Source: Afipia sp.
GTDB lineage: Bacteria > Pseudomonadota > Alphaproteobacteria > Rhizobiales > Xanthobacteraceae
Direction: 5' to 3'
DNA: 5,314 nt
Assembly: GCA_020056155.1 (NCBI GenBank)
Contig: JAGVII010000470.1
Location: 1 to 5,314 of the forward strand
Part shown: positions 1 through 4,327 of the stretch, in pieces
Layout of the letters: the number at the start of each line of letters is the position of its first letter
Position numbering within the stretch: the first letter of the stretch is position 1
The notes under the pieces: generated by a model
Told to the model about the DNA's origin: nothing
Seen by the model: only the letters and a program-made list of their open reading frames with translations
The model's database searches: none
Position numbers and translations under genes: made by a program

Positions 1-2
1 AC

Positions 3-158
3 AAGCAGATCGCGAACCTCTATTCGCAGCAGGTGGTCGCCGACAATCTCGTGTTCTCGGATTTCTCCACGCAGGCGTTCCGGGATCTGACAGACAAGCT
101 TTCGACGCTCAAGGAGCGTCTCGCGAAGGCCGCGCAGATGATCGCCGCGGATAGCTGA
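3..158 (+). CDS. C-terminal fragment of an unidentified protein, possibly a MarR-type regulator
   Basis: An open frame runs from the left edge to a TGA at 156-158, giving the last 51 residues of a protein whose start lies outside the contig. The visible part is mostly helical and amphipathic. It begins KQIANLYSQQ, contains FSDFSTQAFRDL, and ends in a charged helix (about residues 31-51, with LKERLAKAAQMIAADS at the end). A long terminal helix after a short 'fs..s...f..L' turn is how many MarR-family regulators end, because that helix forms part of the dimer interface. This is a resemblance only; no DNA-binding motif is in view, so the family call is weak. That the frame is coding is better supported, by its GC-rich third positions. 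Its stop lies only 3 bp from the stop of the convergent hydrolase gene, leaving no room for a separate terminator. Confidence 0.6.
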   Translation, partial: KQIANLYSQQVVADNLVFSDFSTQAFRDLTDKLSTLKERLAKAAQMIAADS

Positions 159-161
159 CCG

Positions 162-1331
162 TCAGGCATCCGCAGGCACGCGCGCCCTTGTCAGGCGTGT
201 CGCTATCCAGTCGAAGACAAACTCGTTGCCGAGAGTCGGATTATCGGTCTGGCCATGCGCCGAGGCCGTTTCCGTGGCGGCGAACACCTTCAGCGTCACA
301 TCAGCGCCTTCGTCCTTAAGCGCGGCGCACAGGGCGTCGGCATGACGGATATCGAGCCAGTCATGCTCGCCGAAGGTCATCAGGATCGGACATTTGATGC
401 TGGTGATCCCGCCGTGGCGCTTCAGCCTGCGAATCTCGTCACCGAGAGCGTCGTTGCCTTCGTCGCCCGACATCCACTGCGTGGTCGATACGCGCTGGTG
501 CATATCCCAGATGCCCGCGTCACACACCGCCGCGGCGAACCGGTCGTCGAGCCCCGCCGCGCGTGAGGCGTAGGCCGCGCCGAGCCCGCCGCCGAAAATG
601 GCGATCCGCCGCTCGTCGATGTCGCCGCGCGCGATCAGGTAGTCCACGCAGCAGCTGATCGCCGTCTCGACCTCGTATCGCACCATGCCCTTGATCCTGG
701 GGGCGCTGCCCTGCCCTGGCAGATCGGCCAGCAGCAATGACAGACCGCGCGAATGGGCCTGCCGCAACAGCGTGTGCAGATGCTCGTCCTTGAAGTGATC
801 GGATCCGCCGACGCAGACAACGGCGGACGCCCGCGAACCCGCACCGGGCGCGCGCAGAAAATAGGCTTCTACGAATCCACCCTCGAAGCAGGGAATCCGG
901 ACCAGCTCACCACCCGACGGCTGATGCGCAACGACAAGGGACGAACAGGCCCGCATCCGCTCGAGCGTGTCGGCGCGGCGATGATCGTCAAGCTTCAGAA
1001 AGACTTCCGAGGTCCGGTAGTAGTTCGAGGCCCGCAACCAGTTGCTCAGTGCCGAATGAACGTTGCCCGCCTCAAGCGCGATATCGCCGCGCGCCTTGTT
1101 GATGTCGGCGATCGTCTTCCACGCGCGATACCAGCTCTCATCGTCGCCGGCCACGATACGGCTCGCCGTCAGGAAACATTCCGAGATCGTGCTACCGCCC
1201 TCCTGCGCAGAGCCAAGCACGCGCATGAACTGAAGGCTGTAGTCCTCATTGTCGGGCCACTGCATCCAGCCGCCCGGCTCGAAACGCGGCGAGAGGTCGG
1301 CGGGTTTGTCGTTCAAAAGGGCAGTCCACAC
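162..1331 (-). CDS. alpha/beta hydrolase, 2,6-dihydroxypseudooxynicotine hydrolase/Ayg1-like, with Gly at the nucleophile position
   Basis: This is a 389-residue protein. Residues 60-125 form a helical N-terminal region with ESWYRAW (65-71) and WLRASNYYRTSEVFL (98-112), a signature typical of C-C-bond or ester hydrolases of the 2,6-dihydroxypseudooxynicotine hydrolase and fungal Ayg1 group. An alpha/beta-hydrolase core follows. VCVGGSDHFKDE (172-183) is the likely oxyanion-hole loop, ADLPGQG (202-208) a core strand and turn, IFGGGLGAA (245-253) the nucleophile elbow, FGEHDW (320-325) the acid (Asp324), and AHG (358-360) the histidine (His359). The elbow reads G-G-G-L-G, so the usual serine is Gly249 (codon GGG, 587-585), and classical serine hydrolysis looks impossible. 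No signal peptide is visible, so it is probably cytoplasmic. The start is GTG at 1331, with an in-frame TGA only two codons upstream and no clear Shine-Dalgarno site; Met23 is an alternative start. It is the last leftward gene, 246 bp after the SDR, so it may have its own promoter. The family call is firm; catalytic activity is doubtful. Confidence 0.88.
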   Translation of the reverse strand: MWTALLNDKPADLSPRFEPGGWMQWPDNEDYSLQFMRVLGSAQEGGSTISECFLTASRIVAGDDESWYRAWKTIADINKARGDIALEAGNVHSALSNWLRASNYYRTSEVFLKLDDHRRADTLERMRACSSLVVAHQPSGGELVRIPCFEGGFVEAYFLRAPGAGSRASAVVCVGGSDHFKDEHLHTLLRQAHSRGLSLLLADLPGQGSAPRIKGMVRYEVETAISCCVDYLIARGDIDERRIAIFGGGLGAAYASRAAGLDDRFAAAVCDAGIWDMHQRVSTTQWMSGDEGNDALGDEIRRLKRHGGITSIKCPILMTFGEHDWLDIRHADALCAALKDEGADVTLKVFAATETASAHGQTDNPTLGNEFVFDWIATRLTRARVPADA

Positions 1332-1445
1332 GATAATTCAGCCAGTCGGTAAGAAACGGCGGCGAGTCCGCTCGATCTAGCAAGAGAGCTGTCGCGAACA
1401 AGACGAGCAAGCATGGTGCAATGCAGCCATGAGCATGACCGCACA

Positions 1446-1462
1446 AATGCGACAAACGCATT
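1446..1462. promoter_or_regulatory. perfect inverted repeat upstream of the hydrolase gene (possible operator)
   Basis: AATGCG-ACAAA-CGCATT is a perfect 6-bp inverted repeat with a 5-bp spacer, centred about 123 bp before the GTG start of the leftward hydrolase gene. Its size suits a dimeric regulator. It is the clearest symmetric element in the 246-bp gap 1332-1577. I found no convincing -35/-10 pair for the hydrolase there, so the regulatory role is inference. Confidence 0.3.
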
Positions 1463-1524
1463 ACAGACGTGTGACAGTTGACCGGTATGAGGATTTTAAG
1501 CGTGCGACACGACGTCTCGGCGGC

Positions 1525-1549
1525 CGCCCGGAGAAAATTCTTCCGGGCG
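1525..1549 (-). terminator. GC-rich hairpin after the leftward SDR gene (terminator-like)
   Basis: Eight perfect base pairs (CGCCCGGA at 1525-1532 with TCCGGGCG at 1542-1549) enclose a 9-base loop. The hairpin starts 28 bases beyond the TAA of the leftward SDR. There is no U-tract on the leftward transcript, so it may slow polymerase or protect the 3' end rather than terminate by itself. On the rightward strand the overlapping CCGCCCG (1524-1530) can instead pair with CGGGCGG (1561-1567), which is followed by TTTTT (1568-1572). That gives a loose terminator-like structure in the other direction. Confidence 0.4.
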
Positions 1550-1577
1550 ACGCTGGGAATCGGGCGGTTTTTCTACT

Positions 1578-2372
1578 TTACGCGATGGTCTGGACGATGC
1601 CGCCTTCAGCCCGCAGCGCTGCGCCATTGGTGACCGCGGCTTCGCGCGAACTGACATAGACGACCATGTTGGCGATCTCGTCGACGGTTGCGAATCGCTG
1701 GATCAGCGAGGTGCCGCGATGCTGCTTGACAAACTGGGACGCCGCCTCGTCCACCGACTGACCGTTCTGCTTCGCCAGGTTCTTCACGAAGGTCTCGACG
1801 CCCTCCGACATGGTCGGCCCCGGCAGCACCGAATTGACGGTGACGTTGGTGCCCTTGGTCAATTCGGCGAGCCCGCGCGAGACGCCGAGTTGCGCCGTCT
1901 TGGTGACGCCGTAGTGGATCATCTCTTTTGGAATGTTCAGCCCGGATTCCGAAGAGATGAAAACGATGCGGCCCCAGTTGCGCTTCAGCATCCCCGGCAT
2001 GTAGGCGCGCGACAGCCGGACGCCGGACATCACGTTCACCTCGAAGAAGCGGGTCCAGTCCGCGTCGGAAATCTCGAAAAAGTCTTTCGGCTCGAAGATG
2101 CCCGCATTGTTGATGAGGATATCGGCGTCCGGCACGGCTGCGACCAGCCGGGCACATCCATCGGCGGTTGACACGTCCGCGCCGACGCCGCGCGCCTTGG
2201 CTCCCGGCACCGCCTTGAGGACCGTTGCCGCCGCGGCATCGGCCTTTTCCTGGGTGCGGCCGTTGACCACAACGCTCGCCCCTGCCTCGGCAAGGCCCCG
2301 GGCGATCGCCAGCCCGATGCCTCCGGTCGATCCAGTGATGACGGCGGTCGTTCCTGAAAGATCAATCTTCAT
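1578..2372 (-). CDS. short-chain dehydrogenase/reductase (SDR), predicted NADP(H)-preferring
   Basis: This 264-residue protein has the normal classical SDR length and is a cytoplasmic NAD(P)-dependent carbonyl/alcohol oxidoreductase. The Rossmann motif TGSTGGIG is at 13-20, NNAG at 88-91, the structural Asn is Asn113 (VNV), the catalytic serine lies in ISSESG (139-144), and the Tyr-Lys pair is Y154-GVT-K158. PGP is at 184-186 and a C-terminal GAALRAEGG at 250-258. After beta-strand 2 the sequence is NGR (37-39), with Gly at the Asp position and Arg next to it. This is the family pattern for NADP(H). The start is ATG at 2372, because AAGGAG sits 6 bases upstream and the product begins MKIDLSGTTAVITGS, the usual SDR N-terminus. 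A longer reading to 2435 would add 21 residues unlike the family. It lies 158 bp behind the tetR-type gene and 246 bp ahead of the hydrolase on the same strand. Generic automated names such as 3-oxoacyl-ACP reductase would not be supported, and the substrate is unknown. Confidence 0.93.
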   Translation of the reverse strand: MKIDLSGTTAVITGSTGGIGLAIARGLAEAGASVVVNGRTQEKADAAAATVLKAVPGAKARGVGADVSTADGCARLVAAVPDADILINNAGIFEPKDFFEISDADWTRFFEVNVMSGVRLSRAYMPGMLKRNWGRIVFISSESGLNIPKEMIHYGVTKTAQLGVSRGLAELTKGTNVTVNSVLPGPTMSEGVETFVKNLAKQNGQSVDEAASQFVKQHRGTSLIQRFATVDEIANMVVYVSSREAAVTNGAALRAEGGIVQTIA

Positions 2373-2378
2373 GCAATG

Positions 2379-2384
2379 CTCCTT
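2379..2384 (-). promoter_or_regulatory. ribosome binding site that fixes the SDR start
   Basis: On the leftward strand AAGGAG lies 6 bases before ATG 2372. It favours this start over the in-frame upstream ATG at 2435. Confidence 0.8.
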
Positions 2385-2441
2385 GTCCGGCCCACCGGAT
2401 ATCGGGGCGCGATGCCGGGAAACAACCGCACACACGGCAAC

Positions 2442-2461
2442 TTGACCTGCGCTTCACCTGC
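2442..2461. repeat. short direct repeat with 11-bp period in the TetR-SDR gap
   Basis: TTGACCTGC (2442-2450) and TTCACCTGC (2453-2461) differ by one base and are spaced 11 bp, about one helical turn. They lie 70-90 bp upstream of the leftward SDR start, where a regulator or promoter element would be expected. The rest of the 158-bp gap 2373-2530 shows only the ribosome site and no clear terminator for the TetR gene. The repeat is short enough to be chance. Confidence 0.2.
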
Positions 2462-2530
2462 TGATGGGAGCACCGCACGCTTCACGTCGTCTGTCTTGAA
2501 GGCCGAACTCAGGATGGCGCGCCGGAGCGA

Positions 2531-3178
2531 CTAACCGAGGGACGGCAGCAGCCGGCGGATCTCGGCCTGAAGCTCAGGAATCGCCTGCGCGTCGCCTGAC
2601 AGATGGCGCAGCAGACACTTCTGGAACAGCCCATCGAACAGCGCATAAAGCGCTTCGGGCGAAATGGCCGGAGTCCTGCGGCCGAGTTCGGCAAAGCGCG
2701 ACACCACGCGCCACATCATGTCCTCAAGGCTCTTGTCGATCGCCGTCACATCGTCGCGAAACGCATCCTCGAACAGGGCCTGGGCGCGGAGATCGTACCA
2801 GAGCCGATGCATGTGCGCCTCGGTCCGAATGGTCTCGCCGAGCTTTTCGAGAAATCCATCAAGCAGTTCGTCTCTGCTCTTCGCCGTCGCGGTAATCTGA
2901 TCGTAGCGGGTGACGCACTTGGCTTTGTAGTGCCGCACGCTGCAGCAGATCAGATCGAACTTGTCGCTGAAGTAGTAGTGCAGCACCCCGTGCGTAAAAT
3001 CGGATTTCTGCGCGATTTCCCGCAGACTGGTGCGCGCATAGCCGAATTCGGCGAGGGTCGCGAGCGCGGCCTCCGCCAGTTCGATCCGCCGGGCATTGAA
3101 CTTGTCCACGGGAACGCGGCCGCCGCGTCGCGCCGCGGCTTCCGTCCGCGCTCCGGTCTCAGCCAACCGCATCGCCAT
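2531..3178 (-). CDS. TetR/AcrR-family transcriptional regulator
   Basis: This 215-residue protein is a probable dimeric DNA-binding repressor that releases its operator when a small ligand binds the C-terminal domain. The N-terminal DNA-binding domain is clear. Helix 1 is at about 28-45 (ARRIELAEAALATLAEFGY), and the helix-turn-helix with the family signature TSLREIAQKSDFTHGVLHYYFSDKFDL at about 50-76. Residues 80-215 are the helical ligand and dimer domain. The general layout recalls BetI-type C-terminal domains, but the ligand cannot be read from the sequence. About 25 Arg/Ala-rich residues precede helix 1, so a short basic arm exists or the start is later. ATG 3178 follows an immediate in-frame TGA, and a second ATG lies two codons on (3172). 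Neither has a good Shine-Dalgarno site. The gene is transcribed away from the SDR at 3442, and the shared gap holds phased palindromes, so control of both directions is the natural inference. The SDR behind it on the same strand may be co-transcribed. Confidence 0.92.
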   Translation of the reverse strand: MAMRLAETGARTEAAARRGGRVPVDKFNARRIELAEAALATLAEFGYARTSLREIAQKSDFTHGVLHYYFSDKFDLICCSVRHYKAKCVTRYDQITATAKSRDELLDGFLEKLGETIRTEAHMHRLWYDLRAQALFEDAFRDDVTAIDKSLEDMMWRVVSRFAELGRRTPAISPEALYALFDGLFQKCLLRHLSGDAQAIPELQAEIRRLLPSLG

Positions 3179-3265
3179 TCAGGACGTCTTCACCCCTGTG
3201 AGTCACCGGCCCCCGATTATGCATGGGCCGACGGGAAAATCTCCAAGCCAACCCAAAACGAATAC

Positions 3266-3323
3266 TTGACAAACGTCAAGAATATATTTGACGATTGTCA
3301 AAATAAAATTGGCCACTCGTCAA
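3266..3323. promoter_or_regulatory. phased array of TTGAC-N4-GTCAA palindromes in the divergent control region
   Basis: Two perfect 14-bp palindromes, TTGACaaacGTCAA (3266-3279) and TTGACgattGTCAA (3288-3301), are followed by a degenerate one whose right arm GTCAA (3319-3323) is intact while its left arm is TGGCC. The three GTCAA arms start at 3275, 3297 and 3319, exactly 22 bp apart, so all face nearly the same side of the helix. The array lies between a TetR-type gene and the rightward SDR in an AT-rich patch unlike its GC-rich surroundings. Known parallels go two ways. Local TetR regulators bind such symmetric sites (the outer arms recall the RutR site, which is longer), while FNR/FixK-type regulators bind TTGAN-N4-NTCAA sites of the same size. 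The array is seen directly; the protein that binds it is inference. Confidence 0.8.
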
Positions 3324-3329
3324 GATATT
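3324..3329 (+). promoter_or_regulatory. candidate -10 element for the rightward operon
   Basis: GATATT matches TATAAT at 4 of 6 positions. If it is the -10 box, transcription would start near 3336 and palindrome 2 (centre 3294.5) would sit at -41.5, the usual position for direct activation by CRP/FNR-type proteins. Palindrome 1 would then be at -63.5. No good -35 box lies at the normal distance, which also suits an activated promoter. The box itself is weak and could be chance. Confidence 0.3.
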
Positions 3330-3424
3330 CGACTCGACTGCGGAAGAGCCCTCCGGGACCTCACCGTCCCAGGTTGGCCTCTCCCCCGCAGCGGCGCTGA
3401 TGTCGCGAACGATCGGCCGTTAAC

Positions 3425-3437
3425 GAGGGAGGGAGAA
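3425..3437 (+). promoter_or_regulatory. strong ribosome binding site of the rightward SDR
   Basis: GAGGGAGGGAGAA offers two overlapping Shine-Dalgarno registers, GGAGG ending 9 bases and GGGAG ending 6 bases before ATG 3442. This fixes the start and suggests efficient translation. Confidence 0.8.
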
Positions 3438-3441
3438 GTCA

Positions 3442-4245
3442 ATGAGCGGAAAGAGTCTGGCTGGCCGCAAGGCGCTCGTCACCGGCGGCGCACGCGGCAT
3501 CGGGGAAGCAATCGCGACAGCGCTCGCGACTGCCGGCGCATCGGTGATGATTACCGACGTGCTGGTGGACCTCGGAAAGGAAACGGCGGCAAAGATCGCC
3601 AAGACAGGCGTGAAAACCGGCTTTCACGCGCTCGACGTCACCGACGACGGGCAGTGGGAAAAAGCGGTCGCTGCAACGGTCGCGCAACTCGGCGGCTATG
3701 ACATCCTCATCAACAATGCGGGAATTGAGATCACCTCACTACTTGTCGATGTGAAGGCGGAGGACATGCGCCGGATGTGCGACGTGAACATTGTCGGCAC
3801 CGGCCTCGGCATCAAGCACGCATTCCGCGCCATGCGTCCGGGCGGTCCGGCGGGCGCCGGTGGCGCCATCGTCAACATTTCATCGGTCGCCGCCACGATC
3901 GCCTACCCGGCAATCGCCGGTTACTCGGCAACCAAGTCCGCGGTTGACCGGATGACGCGCGTGGGTGCCATGGAGGCGGGAAAGCTCGGCTACGGCGTGC
4001 GCGTGAACTGCCTCTATCCGGGCCTTGCTCCGACCGAAATGGGTATGAAGCTAGCGACCGATATCGCCGCGCTCGGCCTTGCCGCCGATGTCAACGCAGC
4101 GGTCGCCTCGGTCATCGATCAGACACCTCTCGGCCGTCTCGCGGAGATCACCGACATCGCGGATGCCGCGGTGTTCCTCTGCACCGATCAGGCGCGGTTC
4201 ATCACCGGCATCGGATTGCCCGTCGATGGCGGCATGGGCACCTGA
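3442..4245 (+). CDS. short-chain dehydrogenase/reductase (SDR), predicted NAD(H)-preferring
   Basis: This 267-residue classical SDR is a cytoplasmic alcohol dehydrogenase or carbonyl reductase. The Rossmann motif TGGARGIG is at 14-21, an acid-containing LDVTD at 64-68, and NNAG at 91-94. Asn116 is in the DVNIVGT segment, the catalytic serine is in NISSVA (145-150), and the pair is Y161-SAT-K165. PG is at 193-194, and the C-terminal segment ITGIGLPVDGGMGT at 254-267. Beta-strand 2 ends in Asp39 (ITDV), the usual marker for NAD rather than NADP, in contrast to the leftward SDR. Because oxidation with NAD is typical of catabolic members, a degradative alcohol dehydrogenase is a reasonable inference, but the substrate is not known. 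A Gly/Pro/Ala-rich loop (132-141) precedes the catalytic strand. The gene is first in a rightward pair, reads divergently from the TetR gene, and its start lies about 120 bp downstream of the palindrome array, consistent with ligand-dependent control. Confidence 0.94.
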   Translation: MSGKSLAGRKALVTGGARGIGEAIATALATAGASVMITDVLVDLGKETAAKIAKTGVKTGFHALDVTDDGQWEKAVAATVAQLGGYDILINNAGIEITSLLVDVKAEDMRRMCDVNIVGTGLGIKHAFRAMRPGGPAGAGGAIVNISSVAATIAYPAIAGYSATKSAVDRMTRVGAMEAGKLGYGVRVNCLYPGLAPTEMGMKLATDIAALGLAADVNAAVASVIDQTPLGRLAEITDIADAAVFLCTDQARFITGIGLPVDGGMGT

Positions 4246-4276
4246 GGCGCAGGCGCCGGGACGGACAAGAACGCGG

Positions 4277-4291
4277 CGATGAAATTCATCG
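4277..4291. repeat. 15-bp palindrome between the two rightward genes
   Basis: CGATGAA-A-TTCATCG is a perfect 7-bp inverted repeat around one base, in the 82-bp space between the SDR stop and the next start. As RNA it would give a 6-bp stem with a 3-base loop. There is no T-run, so it is not an intrinsic terminator. It could be a processing or stability element, a protein site, or chance. Confidence 0.35.
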
Positions 4292-4312
4292 TCGCGCAAC
4301 AATCACACAACA

Positions 4313-4318
4313 GGGAGG
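4313..4318 (+). promoter_or_regulatory. ribosome binding site of the saccharopine-dehydrogenase-like gene
   Basis: GGGAGG precedes two in-frame ATGs. It ends only 3 bases before ATG 4322 but 9 bases before ATG 4328, so the second is the better start. The choice changes the protein by two residues. Confidence 0.7.
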
Positions 4319-4327
4319 ACCATGATC

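Noticed and set aside
753..1352. 199-residue forward frame opposite the hydrolase
   Set aside because: It is a shadow of a well-supported reverse gene and shows no motifs.
1429..1659. 76-residue forward frame overlapping the end of the leftward SDR
   Set aside because: It overlaps the SDR 3' end and a hairpin, has no ribosome site and no recognisable sequence.
2373..2435. N-terminal extension of the leftward SDR by 21 residues
   Set aside because: The internal ATG at 2372 has AAGGAG at ideal distance and gives the standard SDR N-terminus; the extension has no such support.
3266..3294. Canonical sigma-70 promoter built on TTGACA 3266-3271
   Set aside because: No TATAAT-like box lies 16-18 bp downstream (TGACGA and neighbours). 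TATATT at 3283 is only 11 bp away.
3341..3349. CGGAAGAGC inside the control region, nine bases of the adapter
   Set aside because: It is not preceded by AGAT, is not at an end, and nine bases can occur by chance.
2603..3400. 265-residue forward frame across the TetR gene and into the control region
   Set aside because: It is the complement of a clear TetR protein and would run through the palindrome array. It has no domain signature and no ribosome site was seen.
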